Below are positions 25,803-34,746 of a stretch of 64,000 nucleotides of DNA, piece after piece. Made by a program: the position numbers and the translations under genes. The notes beneath the pieces are model-generated. The model searched no databases and had not been told where the DNA came from. It was given only the letters and a program-made list of their open reading frames with translations. Source of the stretch: Curvibacter sp. (GTDB lineage: Bacteria; Pseudomonadota; Gammaproteobacteria; Burkholderiales; Burkholderiaceae_C); assembly GCA_020248905.1 (NCBI GenBank), contig JADCGR010000051.1, forward strand, positions 30,077 through 94,076. The letters run 5' to 3'. How positions within the stretch are numbered: position 1 is the first letter of the stretch; each line of letters begins with the position of its first letter.

Positions 25803-26702
25803 TCAGCCTGCTGACTCGCGTTGCAGCCAGCCCACCAGGGCGTCGAGCGCCGGGCGCGGGGTGCTGCGATCCGGCAGCACCAGCCAGTAGCTGCGCCCAC
25901 TGGGCAGAGCGCGGCCACAGGCCTGCACCAGCTCGCCGCGTGCGAGCTCGGGCTCGATCAGCAGACGCGGCACCAGCGCCAGGCCCAGGCCCTGCGCAGC
26001 GGCAGCCGCAGTCATGGAGTAAAGCTCGTAGCGGGGGCCCGAAAGGGCGGCCGGCGCTTCCACGCCTGTGGCCTCGAACCACTGGCGCCAGGCCTCGGGC
26101 CGCGTGCTCTGTTGCAGCAGGGGCAGGCGTGCCAGCTCGCGCGGCTGCAGCTGCCGGCGTCCGCGCAGCAGGGCCGGGGCGCACACGGGCACGATGATTT
26201 CTTCAATGAGCCGCGTGGCCTGCGTCCCGGCCCAGTTGGCCACCTGGTCGGCCGTACCGGAGTAAATGGCCGCGTCGAATCCGGTGTCGGCGAACAGGAA
26301 GGGCCGGGTACGAGTTTCGAGATGGATGACCAGCTCCGGGTGCTCACGCGACAGCGCTGGCAGGCGCGGCAACAGCCAGCGCGTCGCAAAGGTCGGCACC
26401 GTGGCCAGGGTGATGATGCCGGCCGTGCCCTGGCGTGACATGGCGTCCAGCGTGTCACGCTCCAGGGCCTGCAGACGCGGCGCGATCTGGCGTGCATAGT
26501 CCGCGCCCTCAGGCGTCAGTGCCACGCCGTGGCGCGTGCGGCGAAACAGCGCCAGACCCAGAAAGCCTTCGAGGGCCGCGATCTGCCGCGATACGGCGCT
26601 CTGGCTCAGCGCGAGCTCCTGGGCAGCGCGGGTGTAGCTCTCGTGCCGGGCTGCGGCATCGAAGCAGGCCAGTGCTTGCAGGGAGGGGATTTTCCGGCGC
26701 AT
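25803..26702 (-). CDS. LysR-type transcriptional regulator (GcvA-like), probable regulator of gcdH
   Basis: 299 residues. The N-terminal winged HTH (SLQALACFDAAARHESYTRA, LALSQSAVSRQIAALE, LGLALFRRTRHGVALTPEG) is followed by a GcvA-like effector domain. It is divergent from gcdH across 157 bases, the usual LysR arrangement. That gap contains ACACC-CTGA-GGTGT (26757-26770), a candidate binding half-site pair. The glutarate/lysine link is inferred from the neighbour. Confidence 0.9.
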   Translation of the reverse strand: MRRKIPSLQALACFDAAARHESYTRAAQELALSQSAVSRQIAALEGFLGLALFRRTRHGVALTPEGADYARQIAPRLQALERDTLDAMSRQGTAGIITLATVPTFATRWLLPRLPALSREHPELVIHLETRTRPFLFADTGFDAAIYSGTADQVANWAGTQATRLIEEIIVPVCAPALLRGRRQLQPRELARLPLLQQSTRPEAWRQWFEATGVEAPAALSGPRYELYSMTAAAAAQGLGLALVPRLLIEPELARGELVQACGRALPSGRSYWLVLPDRSTPRPALDALVGWLQRESAG

Positions 26703-26859
26703 GGAGTGCGTGAATCACACAAATAAGCCTGTATTCTGCCCATGAGAGGTAAGCGGACACCCTGAGGTGTGCGCTTTCTGCATATCTGGATGTCATCAAT
26801 TCGTTTGCTCGCAGGGATGGGCGGCCCTAATATCGCGTCAGATTCACCGGAGCACAACC

Positions 26860-28056
26860 ATGGCCAATGCCGCCTTTCAGTGGAATGACCCTTTCCTGCT
26901 GAGCCAGCAGCTCAGCGACGACGAGCGCATGGTGCGCGATGCCGCCGCAGCTTACTGCGAGGATCAGCTGGCCCCGCGCATGCCACAGGCCTTCCGCCAG
27001 GAGCAGACCGACCCGGCCATCTTCCGCGAGATGGGCGCGCTCGGCCTGCTCGGCCCGACCATCCCTACACAATACGGCGGCGCGGGCTTGAACTATGTGG
27101 CCTACGGCCTGATTGCCCGCGAGGTCGAGCGCGTGGACAGCGGGTACCGCTCCATGATGAGCGTGCAGAGCTCTCTGGTGATGGTGCCCATCAACGAATT
27201 TGGCAGCGTAGCGCAGAAGCAGAAGTACCTGCCCCGGCTCGCCACTGGCGAGTGGATCGGCTGCTTCGGCCTGACCGAGCCCGACCATGGCTCCGACCCC
27301 AATTCCATGGCCACGCGCGCGCGCAAGACCGCTGGCGGCTACTGCCTCAAGGGCAGCAAGATGTGGATCTCCAACAGCCCGATTGCTGACGTCTTCGTGG
27401 TCTGGGCCCGGGAGGTCAGCGAGAGCGGTGCCGTGGGCCCGATCCGCGGCTTTATCCTCGAAAAGGGCATGAAGGGCCTGAGCGCGCCGGCCGTGCACGG
27501 CAAGGTAGGCCTGCGCGCTTCCATCACCGGGGAGATCGTGATGGACGACGTTTTCGTGCCCGAGGAAAACGCCTTTCCCGAAGTGCAGGGACTCAAGGGC
27601 CCGTTCACCTGCCTCAACTCAGCGCGCTATGGCATCGCCTGGGGCGCCCTGGGTGCAGCCGAGGACTGCTGGTTCCGTGCCCGTCAGTACGTGCTGGACC
27701 GCCAGCAGTTCGGACGCCCGCTCGCGGCCAATCAGCTCATCCAGAAGAAGCTGGCCGACATGCAGACCGAGATTGCCCTGGGCCTGCAGGGCTGCCTGCG
27801 CCTGGGCCGCATGAAGGATGAAGGTACCGCGGCCGTGGAGATCACCTCGATCCTCAAGCGCAACTCCTGCGGCAAGGCGCTGGACATCGCGCGCATGGCC
27901 CGCGATATGATGGGCGGCAATGGCATCTCCGACGAATTCGGCGTCGCGCGCCACCTGGTGAACCTTGAAGTGGTCAATACGTACGAAGGCACGCACGACA
28001 TCCACGCGCTGATCCTGGGGCGTGCACAGACTGGGATTTCGGCTTTTGCGAATTGA
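26860..28056 (+). CDS. gcdH: Glutaryl-CoA dehydrogenase
   Basis: 398-residue FAD acyl-CoA dehydrogenase that oxidises and decarboxylates glutaryl-CoA to crotonyl-CoA in lysine/tryptophan/benzoate breakdown. Start ATG 26860 after CCGGAGCAC. Landmarks: [43 protein letters not shown] (Arg/Ser region of GcdH), [13 protein letters not shown], and the catalytic Glu in [20 protein letters not shown] near residue 376. These are diagnostic of GcdH rather than butyryl-CoA dehydrogenases. Confidence 0.95.
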   Translation: MANAAFQWNDPFLLSQQLSDDERMVRDAAAAYCEDQLAPRMPQAFRQEQTDPAIFREMGALGLLGPTIPTQYGGAGLNYVAYGLIAREVERVDSGYRSMMSVQSSLVMVPINEFGSVAQKQKYLPRLATGEWIGCFGLTEPDHGSDPNSMATRARKTAGGYCLKGSKMWISNSPIADVFVVWAREVSESGAVGPIRGFILEKGMKGLSAPAVHGKVGLRASITGEIVMDDVFVPEENAFPEVQGLKGPFTCLNSARYGIAWGALGAAEDCWFRARQYVLDRQQFGRPLAANQLIQKKLADMQTEIALGLQGCLRLGRMKDEGTAAVEITSILKRNSCGKALDIARMARDMMGGNGISDEFGVARHLVNLEVVNTYEGTHDIHALILGRAQTGISAFAN

Positions 28057-28086
28057 GCCCGCTTTGCCTTGCCTGCGGGTTGGGCG

Positions 28087-28162
28087 GCTGAGATGGTGTG
28101 GGGCCACGGCCTCATAGGCGCTGCGCTAGCCAAATCGACCGCCACCCCCACCCCATCTCAGC
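28087..28162. repeat. Palindromic element copy 1 (conserved core, own stem)
   Basis: Arms GCTGAGATGG (28087-28096) and CCATCTCAGC (28153-28162) pair perfectly and the stem continues after one mismatch for about six more pairs. The enclosed core at 28108-28140 begins GGCCTCATAGGCGCTGCGCT. The same core occurs in copy 2 on the other strand. It lies between gcdH and the CoA-transferase gene. Confidence 0.75.
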
Positions 28163-28206
28163 TTCGAGGGTGATGAGCGTGGCAGCGACGAAAGCCTCAG
28201 TTCTCG

Positions 28207-28278
28207 CCATGGAGGGGCAAGCCGGGGGCGAATTGGCCAAGCGCAGCGCCTATGAGGCCCCGGCTTGCCCCTCCATGG
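28207..28278. repeat. Palindromic element copy 2 (inverted, perfect 21-bp stem)
   Basis: Arms at 28207-28227 and 28258-28278 are perfect 21-base complements (CCATGGAGGGG... and its reverse). The 30-base loop carries, on the minus strand, the same core as copy 1: the bases at 28240-28259 are the exact reverse complement of 28108-28127. The arms differ completely from those of copy 1, yet each copy is self-complementary. The loop could therefore pair either within its own hairpin context or with copy 1. It ends 33 bases before the CoA-transferase start. Confidence 0.8.
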
Positions 28279-28311
28279 CAGGCGAAGAAGCACCGATGCA
28301 ACAAGGATGGT

Positions 28312-29562
28312 ATGAGTAAGAAACCCGCAGCGCTCCCGCACATCAAGGTCCTGGACCTCTCCCGCGTGCTGGCCGGACCATGGTGCACCCAGATCCTGGC
28401 CGATCTGGGCGCCGATGTGGTCAAGATCGAGCGCCCGGGCAGCGGCGACGACACGCGCCACTGGGGGCCGCCCTTCCTGAAGGATGCGCAGGGCGATGAA
28501 ACCGAACACGCGGCCTATTACACCTGCACCAATCGCAACAAGCGCTCAGTCACGGTGGACATTGCCAAGCCCGAGGGGCAGGCCCTGATACGGCAATTGG
28601 CCGCGCAGAGCGATGTGCTGGTGGAGAACTTCAAAGTGGGCGGCCTCAAGCGCTACGGCCTGGATTACGAGAGCCTGCGGGCTGTCAACCCGCGTCTCAT
28701 CTATTGCTCGGTCACCGGCTTTGGTCAGGACGGCCCTTATGCCGAGCGTGCCGGCTATGACCTAATGGTGCAGGCCATGAGCGGCATGATGAGCATTACC
28801 GGCCGCGCCGACGATGTGCCCGGCGGCGGCCCGCAGCGCGTGGGCGTGGCGCTTACCGATCTCTTCACCGGGGTGTACGCGGCCACCGCCATCCTCGCTG
28901 CGCTGGAGGTGAGGCATCGCTCAGGCCAAGGGCAGCACATCGACATGGCGCTGCTCGACGTGGGCATGGCCATCCTAGCCAACCAGGCGGGCGGCTACCT
29001 GAACACGGGTCAGGTGCCCAGGCGCCAGGGCAACAGCCATCCCAGCCTCGTGCCCTATCAGGACTTCCCCACGAAAGACGGCGCCATGCTGCTGGCCATC
29101 GGCAATGACGGGCAGTTCGCGCGCTTCTGTGAAGCGGCAAGCCATGCGGCTTTGGCCCAGGATACACGCTATGCCACCAACCCGCAGCGCGTGCAGCACC
29201 GCGACACCCTCGTGCCGCTCCTTACGGAGATCACGCGCACCCGCACCACCGCCGAGTGGATCGCCGTGCTAGAGCACAAGGCCGTGCCCTGTGGCCCCAT
29301 CAACGATATCGCCCAGGCCTTCGCAGACGAGCAGGTACGCGCGCGCGGCCTGGTGGTCGAGCAGGCGAGGTCGGCGCGAGGCCGGGCTGCCGAGGGCGTG
29401 CCCTCGATCCGCGGGGTGGCCAGCCCGCTGCGGATGGGCGCCACGCCGCCGGTCTTGCGCCGCGCGCCGCCGGCTCTGGGGGAGCACACAGACGAAGTCC
29501 TCGCGGAGCTGGGTCTGGACGCCGCAGCGATCACGTCGCTGCGCAGCAAAGGCATTCTTTAG
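28312..29562 (+). CDS. CaiB/BaiF-family CoA-transferase (probably succinyl-CoA:glutarate CoA-transferase)
   Basis: 416 residues from ATG 28312 (in-frame upstream codons fall in the palindromic element and are not family-like). Class III CoA-transferase landmarks: IKVLDLSRVLAGPWCTQIL, ADVVKIERPGSGDDTR, NRNKRSVTVDIAKPEGQ, VENFKVGGLKRYGL, and the catalytic Asp in ERAGYDLMVQAMSG. Position after gcdH suggests that it activates glutarate to glutaryl-CoA, as SUGCT does in animals and its homologues in proteobacteria. The exact donor is an inference. Confidence 0.9.
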   Translation: MSKKPAALPHIKVLDLSRVLAGPWCTQILADLGADVVKIERPGSGDDTRHWGPPFLKDAQGDETEHAAYYTCTNRNKRSVTVDIAKPEGQALIRQLAAQSDVLVENFKVGGLKRYGLDYESLRAVNPRLIYCSVTGFGQDGPYAERAGYDLMVQAMSGMMSITGRADDVPGGGPQRVGVALTDLFTGVYAATAILAALEVRHRSGQGQHIDMALLDVGMAILANQAGGYLNTGQVPRRQGNSHPSLVPYQDFPTKDGAMLLAIGNDGQFARFCEAASHAALAQDTRYATNPQRVQHRDTLVPLLTEITRTRTTAEWIAVLEHKAVPCGPINDIAQAFADEQVRARGLVVEQARSARGRAAEGVPSIRGVASPLRMGATPPVLRRAPPALGEHTDEVLAELGLDAAAITSLRSKGIL

Positions 29563-29643
29563 CGAAAGCCTGCGGCGCCGCCCAGGTGACAGCCGGGGCG
29601 GTTGGCGCCTCCCACAATCGCCTGGCATTTGAAGGAGACAGTC

Positions 29644-30633
29644 ATGAGAACTTCACGCCTCAGCCGCCGTCAGCTTATCCAGCGCAGCGCTGCTCTTGTG
29701 GCCGCACCGGCCCTGGTGAGTCCCTGGGCCGTGGCCCAGGACAAATACCCCAACCGTCCGATCACGCTCATCGCGCCCTGGCCCACGGGCGGCAGCAGCG
29801 ATGCCGTGATGCGCGCCTTCGCCGAGAGCGCGGGCCGTGCCATCGGGGGCACCGTCATCGTCGACAACAAGCCGGGTGCGGGCGGCACCCTGGGCGCAGC
29901 GGCCATGGTCAACGCCCGGCCCGACGGTTACTTGCTAACGCAGCTGCCGCTGGGCATCTACCGCCTGCCGCACATGCAGAAGATGTCGTTCGATCCGGTC
30001 CGCGACATCACCCATATCGTCTGCCTAACCGGCTACACCTTCGGACTGGCGGCCCGCCCGGATGCGCCCTACAAGACCCTGCAGGAGATGGTGGCCTTTG
30101 CCCGTGCCAACCCGGGCAAGGTGAACTACGGCCATACGGGCGTCGGCACCACGCCCCACCTGGCCATTGAGGAGTTCGCCACCAAGGCTGGCATCGTGCT
30201 GCAGGACATTCCGTACAAGGGCTCGGCAGAGATCCTGCAGGCCATCCTGGGCGGGCACATTCCGGTCATGAGCGGCACCACGGAGTTCGCGCCGTACGTG
30301 CGCGCCGGCACCCTGCGACTGCTGGCCACGCTGGGCAGCCAGCGCAACAAGGCCTTTCCGGATGTGCCCACCGTCAAGGAACGCGGCTGGGACACGGTGA
30401 GCGAGTCGCCGTTTGGCATCGGCGGGCCCAGGAATATGGACCCAGCGCTGGTCAGGCTTATCCACGACGCTTTCCGCCGTACCCTCGAAGACCCCAGGGT
30501 CCAGGAGACGCTGGACAAGTTCTACATGCCCACGATCTACATGGGCACCGCCGAGTACACCGCCTACGCCGAGCGCACCTTTGCGGCCGAGAAGGCCACC
30601 ATCGATCGTCTGAAGGCGGCCGGCAAGATCTGA
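29644..30633 (+). CDS. Bug-family periplasmic solute receptor (TctC-like)
   Basis: 329-residue extracytoplasmic binding protein of the tripartite tricarboxylate family. ATG 29644 follows GAAGGAGACA. The N-terminus has a twin-arginine-like signal (SRRQLIQRSAALVAAPALVS... ending AVAQ). The mature part starts KYPNRPITLIAPWPTGGSSD, the Bug signature, then NKPGAGGTLGAAA. No TctAB membrane partners are nearby, as is usual for the many orphan Bug receptors of Burkholderiales. Its place in the gcdH block suggests a dicarboxylate such as glutarate as ligand. Confidence 0.93.
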   Translation: MRTSRLSRRQLIQRSAALVAAPALVSPWAVAQDKYPNRPITLIAPWPTGGSSDAVMRAFAESAGRAIGGTVIVDNKPGAGGTLGAAAMVNARPDGYLLTQLPLGIYRLPHMQKMSFDPVRDITHIVCLTGYTFGLAARPDAPYKTLQEMVAFARANPGKVNYGHTGVGTTPHLAIEEFATKAGIVLQDIPYKGSAEILQAILGGHIPVMSGTTEFAPYVRAGTLRLLATLGSQRNKAFPDVPTVKERGWDTVSESPFGIGGPRNMDPALVRLIHDAFRRTLEDPRVQETLDKFYMPTIYMGTAEYTAYAERTFAAEKATIDRLKAAGKI

Positions 30634-30667
30634 GCGCCTGCCGCTGCCACGGTGAATCGCGCGCCGT

Positions 30668-31570
30668 TCAGGACGGCCTGCGGTTCACCAGCACAATGCC
30701 AGTGGCCACCAGCGCCAGCGCCGCCAGCAGGCCTGGTGTGATCGGCTCCCGCAGCCACAGCGCGCCAAACAGCAGCGCGAAAAGCGGGGTGAGAAACGCG
30801 AAGGCTGAAACCTTCGTGGCAGGATAGCGCCCCAGCATCCACATCCAGACCAGATAACTGGCGAATGCGCCCACCACCGTCTGCAGCAGCAGCGAGGTGG
30901 CCGCAAATGCACTGAACTGCGAGCTCCAGTGTTCGCCCAGGGCGAGCGACAGCGGGGGCAGCACAAGGGCACTGACCGCGACCTGATAGAACAGCAGCTT
31001 CTCGGCCGAGGCGCGCGCCAAGGCGCTGGCGCGGATGGTCACGGTGGTCAGACCCCAGGCCAGGCCGCCGACCAGCGCCAGCAGGTCGCCTCGCAACTGG
31101 CCATCGGCCATGGGCACGAGAAAGCTCTCGCGCAGCGCGAACGCCAGGGCCACAAAGGCCAGGAGCAGGCCAGCCCATTGCAATGCGCCCAGGCGTTCGG
31201 CGCGCACCCAAAGCGGCAGCAGCAGGGCCACCCAGAAGGGTGATGTATAGAGAAAGACCGTCAGCCGCGAAGCCGTGGTGTATTGCAACCCGATGTAAAG
31301 GCAGGAAAACTCGGTCGCGAACAGCGCGCCGGCCAGTAGCCCTGGCGCCAGCGTGCCGTCACGCGCGAACAGCGACACGCCACGCCAGCGACACCACAGG
31401 AGCAGCAGCACCGTGGCGCCCATAAAGCGCAGCGCCGCCTGGAAAATGGGGGCCAGCTCCGGCAGCGTGGCCTTGACCAGCACCTGCTGAAAGCCCCAGA
31501 ACATACAGCAGGCCAGCAAAGTACCGGCGGCTACACCGTCGAGGTAATCCTTCCGGGTCGCGCGTGTCAT
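30668..31570 (-). CDS. EamA/DMT-family transporter
   Basis: 300-residue inner-membrane protein with ten hydrophobic segments in two EamA repeats. The first repeat starts GTLLACCMFWGFQQVLVKAT and the second GDLLALVGGLAWGLTTVTIR. LGRYPATKVSAFAFLTPLFA and WLREPITPGLLAALALV at the end are typical. The substrate is unknown. It is convergent with the Bug receptor, with a 34-base gap. It is not closely related to the DMT transporter at 59-60 kb. Confidence 0.9.
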   Translation of the reverse strand: MTRATRKDYLDGVAAGTLLACCMFWGFQQVLVKATLPELAPIFQAALRFMGATVLLLLWCRWRGVSLFARDGTLAPGLLAGALFATEFSCLYIGLQYTTASRLTVFLYTSPFWVALLLPLWVRAERLGALQWAGLLLAFVALAFALRESFLVPMADGQLRGDLLALVGGLAWGLTTVTIRASALARASAEKLLFYQVAVSALVLPPLSLALGEHWSSQFSAFAATSLLLQTVVGAFASYLVWMWMLGRYPATKVSAFAFLTPLFALLFGALWLREPITPGLLAALALVATGIVLVNRRPS

Positions 31571-31718
31571 TTCAGCCAGACCTTGCGCAGGATTCGTGCA
31601 TGCGGTGTGTCAATCGGGCAATGCCGAGGAGCCGGCTTTGTCGGGCCACTGGCGTTGCTCCCCTGCAAGGGAGGTGGCGCAGCAACATGAAACGCGCGCA
31701 GCCTGGGGGTGTGCAAGA

Positions 31719-32237
31719 TCAAAGGGGGTGTTCGGCATAGAACTTGCCGCCGTGAAAGAGCAGGGGCGAGGCTTCGGGGCGATGCGTGCAGCGCTCGACC
31801 TCGCCGACGAAGATGACGTGGTCGCCCTCGTTGTAGCGGCTGCGGTTGAAGCACTCGAAGGTGGCTGCGGCACCGGCGAGCAGCGGCGCGCCCGCCACGC
31901 CCCCGCTGTGGACCACGCCAGCCCAGCGATCCAGATCCTTGCTGGCGAAGCGCTGCGCCAGTTCCTGCTGGTCTGCCGCAAGCACATTGATGGCGTAATG
32001 CGAGCCGGCGCTCAACGCAGCCATCGATGCCGCAGCCCGCGCCAGGCTCCAGAGCACAAGCGGCGGGCTCAGCGAGACCGAGTTGAAGGAGTTGGCCGTC
32101 AGGCCCACAAGCTTGCCGTTGGCCGCGCGCGCGGTCACGATGGTCACGCCTGTGGCAAACATGCCCAGCGCGGCTCGGAACTCGGGGGTGGTGAAGCTCG
32201 GGGGACGGGCCCGCACGCCCGCAGAAAAGACAGACAT
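31719..32237 (-). CDS. Flavin reductase-domain protein
   Basis: 172 residues of the flavin reductase-like, FMN-binding split-barrel family (HpaC/RutF type), which supplies reduced flavin to a partner monooxygenase. Visible motifs: FRAALGMFATGVTIVTAR, GLTANSFNSVSLSPPLVLW, HYAINVLAADQQELAQRFAS and a C-terminal DHVIFVGEVERC. No partner oxygenase is adjacent. The 148 bases before the next gene (31571-31718) show no gene. Confidence 0.9.
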   Translation of the reverse strand: MSVFSAGVRARPPSFTTPEFRAALGMFATGVTIVTARAANGKLVGLTANSFNSVSLSPPLVLWSLARAAASMAALSAGSHYAINVLAADQQELAQRFASKDLDRWAGVVHSGGVAGAPLLAGAAATFECFNRSRYNEGDHVIFVGEVERCTHRPEASPLLFHGGKFYAEHPL

Positions 32238-32319
32238 GCTGGCAATTTACCTGAAATCCCCGCGCCTTCCGCGCCTGCCGCCTGCGCCCGCGCCAGCAAG
32301 CGCGACCTAAAATGCCTGC

Positions 32320-33165
32320 ATGCGTTTGCGCAAAATGATTCCTGCAGCTCTGGCCTGGTGTTTGTGGGCCCCTGGCGCCTACGCGCAGGACCGAACCTGT
32401 GCCGAGTTCTATGCCCGGCTCCCTAACGTCAGCTGGGCCCTGTGCCAGGGCGTGCAGTTGCAGGCGAGCGAGGGCCGCAGTGTCAGGGGGCGCACGATCT
32501 ATGTGCGCGACGTGCAGCCGGAGAGCCCGCCCAGGCTCAGGGTCCTGGTGGTGGGCGGCATCCACGGCGACGAACTGTCGTCGGCTTCGGTGGCCCTGCA
32601 CTGGATCCGGCTGGCCCAGGGCAGCCAAGAGCCCATCCACTGGCGCTTCATCCCGGCGCTCAACCCGGATGGTCTGTTCGACAAGCCGGCCCGTCGGGTC
32701 AACGCGAATGGCGTGGACCTTAATCGGAACTTCCCAACGCCCAACTGGGAGCGCGACGCGGCCTACTACTGGGAGGTGCGTACCCGCAAGGACCCCCGCC
32801 GCTGGCCGGGGCGACGCCCGCTCAGCGAACCCGAAAGCGTCTACCTGCACGATGAGATGCAGCGCTTCAAGCCCAATCTGATCGTGAGCATCCACGCCCC
32901 CTACGGGGTGCTGGACTTTGACGGCCCGACCGAGCCGCCGCGGCGCCTGGGCCGGCTGTATCTGGACCAGGTGGGCATCTTTCCCGGATCCCTGGGCAAC
33001 TACGGGGGCGTCCACAAGGGCATGCCGGTCGTGACCATCGAACTGCCCAGCGCCTTGCTTACGCCCCGAAACGTCGAAATCCAGCGCATGTGGGATGACC
33101 TGCGCGACTGGATGGGTGTAACGCTCGCGGGTGCCGCAGGCGCCAGCGTGGCGATCCAGCGCTGA
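32320..33165 (+). CDS. Secreted M14-family zinc carboxypeptidase/amidase
   Basis: 281 residues with a Sec signal (MIPAALAWCLWAPGAYA, then QDRTCAEF). The M14 zinc site is GGIHGDEL (His-x-x-Glu) near residue 80, with the third ligand His in IVSIHAPYG; NGVDLNRNFP is the substrate-binding Arg/Asn segment; the catalytic Glu is in VVTIELPSA. This resembles MpaA-type murein peptide amidases and short periplasmic M14 peptidases, so a role in cell-wall peptide trimming is likely. Confidence 0.88.
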   Translation: MRLRKMIPAALAWCLWAPGAYAQDRTCAEFYARLPNVSWALCQGVQLQASEGRSVRGRTIYVRDVQPESPPRLRVLVVGGIHGDELSSASVALHWIRLAQGSQEPIHWRFIPALNPDGLFDKPARRVNANGVDLNRNFPTPNWERDAAYYWEVRTRKDPRRWPGRRPLSEPESVYLHDEMQRFKPNLIVSIHAPYGVLDFDGPTEPPRRLGRLYLDQVGIFPGSLGNYGGVHKGMPVVTIELPSALLTPRNVEIQRMWDDLRDWMGVTLAGAAGASVAIQR

Positions 33166-33195
33166 CGGAGCGCGTCGCGCCACCGCGCGAGGTCG

Positions 33196-33618
33196 TCAGC
33201 GCACCAGCAGCACCGGCACGTCGCACTTGGCCAGCACCTGCGTGGCGACTGAGCCCATGACGAGATTGCCGAGCGCACCGTGGCCGTGCGAGCCCATGAT
33301 GAGCATGTCGAACTTGCCAGATTCGGCGGCCTTAGCGATCGTTTCGCCAGCGTGGCCCACCTTCCACTGGCTTTTGGCGTCAATGCCATGGCGGGCGAGG
33401 AACTTGGATACGGGGCTCAGCACTTTCTCGGACTCTTCGGCGTAGTAATTCTCAACCACTTCCTTGCCCAAGGCCGAGCGCGCGCGGGGGGGCAGGCTGG
33501 GCTGGACCGTGAAGATGGTGTAACTGTGATCGCTGCCAAAAAGAGTGTCGTGCGCAGCCAGATAAGCCAGCATCTTCTTGGTGAACTCGCTGCCGTCGAC
33601 AGCCAGAAGAATCTTCAC
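33196..33618 (-). CDS. Universal stress protein (UspA family)
   Basis: 140-residue cytoplasmic Usp. I chose the GTG at 33616-33618 since AAGGAG lies seven bases upstream and the product starts KILLAVDGSEFTKKM. The nucleotide-binding motif GSHGHGALGNLVMGSVA is complete. An FNR/ANR-type palindrome lies about 57 bases upstream of the start (33675-33688), in line with the low-oxygen control known for many Usp genes of proteobacteria. Confidence 0.92.
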   Translation of the reverse strand: MKILLAVDGSEFTKKMLAYLAAHDTLFGSDHSYTIFTVQPSLPPRARSALGKEVVENYYAEESEKVLSPVSKFLARHGIDAKSQWKVGHAGETIAKAAESGKFDMLIMGSHGHGALGNLVMGSVATQVLAKCDVPVLLVR

Positions 33619-33674
33619 GTAATGCTCCTTGAGTTGTGATGCTCGATAGTGTATGCGCCCGACCCCGGCCAGCA

Positions 33675-33688
33675 TTGACCAAAGTCAA
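33675..33688. promoter_or_regulatory. FNR/ANR-type operator candidate upstream of the Usp gene
   Basis: TTGACCAAAGTCAA is a perfect TTGAC-N4-GTCAA palindrome, one symmetrical change from the FNR box TTGAT-N4-ATCAA. Placed at -41.5 it would put the transcript start near 33640, about 22 bases before the GTG. Confidence 0.55.
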
Positions 33689-33779
33689 AAATCCCGCCAG
33701 AGGGATCCCTTTGTTGCGGGATCGGCGCGAGGACGCTGCGCAGCCATACATGTGCTCTGCTGTGCTGCAGGCGTCGACG

Positions 33780-34290
33780 CCATAGTACGTTCACATGCTC
33801 GGCGGGTGAAACGAAGGCCAGCACGCGCCAAGCTGCTCAACCTTGTCGGCCCCGCCACCGTCCTCCATCGGCATGGAAGCCTGCCCGGGCGCGCACCACT
33901 GGTTCCGCCTGTTCCAAGCCCACGGCCACACGGTGCGCATGATCGTCCCCAAGTTCGTCGTGCCCTACCGCCCTGGGGCAAGCGCGGCAAGAGCGATCCC
34001 GTCGATGCCGCCGCCATCTGCGAGGCGGTACAACAGCCCAACATGCGCTTTGTAACCGTCAAAAGCCTTGAGCTGCAAGGCTGGCTTTGCCTGCACCGGG
34101 TGCGCCAGGGCTTCATCGAACAGCGCACGGCCTGCATCAATCGCATCCGTGGCCTGCTCTCGGAGTTCGGCATCGTGCTTGCACTCAAGGCGGCCATCGT
34201 TCGCCGCGAAGCGCTGCAGCACCTAGAGAATCTGCCCGGCTGTGCTGGGCGATGCTGCATCGCGACGAAAGCTTTGCGATGCCCGCGTGA
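33780..34290 (+). pseudogene. IS110-family transposase remnant with frameshifts and internal deletion
   Basis: Pieces of an IS110 DEDD transposase appear in three frames. RRPARAKLLNLVG comes first, then (another frame) GMEACPGAHHWFRLFQAHGH and IVPKFVVPYR, then GKRGKSDPVDAAAICEAVQQ, RFVTVKSLELQGWLCLHRVR and INRIRGLLSEFGIVLALKAA. The similarity then jumps to the extreme C-terminus of the family, WAMLHRDESFAMPA, ending at the TGA at 34288-34290. About half of the protein is deleted in between. The element cannot move. Confidence 0.85.
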
Positions 34291-34746
34291 ACACGGCACG
34301 CCACCATCAATCTCAAATACCGGGAGTGAACTTCGACTGATCTCTTGCGCCGCGTGGCGGCTGGCAGTGATGGAGCGAGGTTGGACCTGCACGGGGTGTG
34401 CCTGTTTGACTCAAGGAGGCGGCCTGCGCCTTCCTGGGCTAACGAATGAGGCCCCGCGTGCGTCTTTCATCAGGGTCCGCAGCAAACGTCCTGCAAGGAC
34501 GACCGTTTGTAGCTTCGCCAGTCCACACCTTGTGCTCCTGCCAAGTCCGCAACCGCCAAGCTGTGTGCACCTGATCTGTCTTGCAGTCCATGATCACTCG
34601 TTGCGCGAGTCGTCATGGGATGGTTTTGCTTGAATTGTGGGGAAGCCCTTGCGAATGCAGGAAAACAGTGCCAGTGAACACACTAGTACTTGCCTACTCC
34701 CAGCACTTTTCCCGCTGGGAGATTGACTACGAACAGCTTGGGCCAA
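34291..34746. other. Region without a recognisable gene
   Basis: 456 bases after the IS110 remnant. It is less GC-rich than its surroundings, has stops in all frames, and holds no terminator, tRNA or clear promoter that I could see. It is probably decayed mobile-element DNA. Confidence 0.5.
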
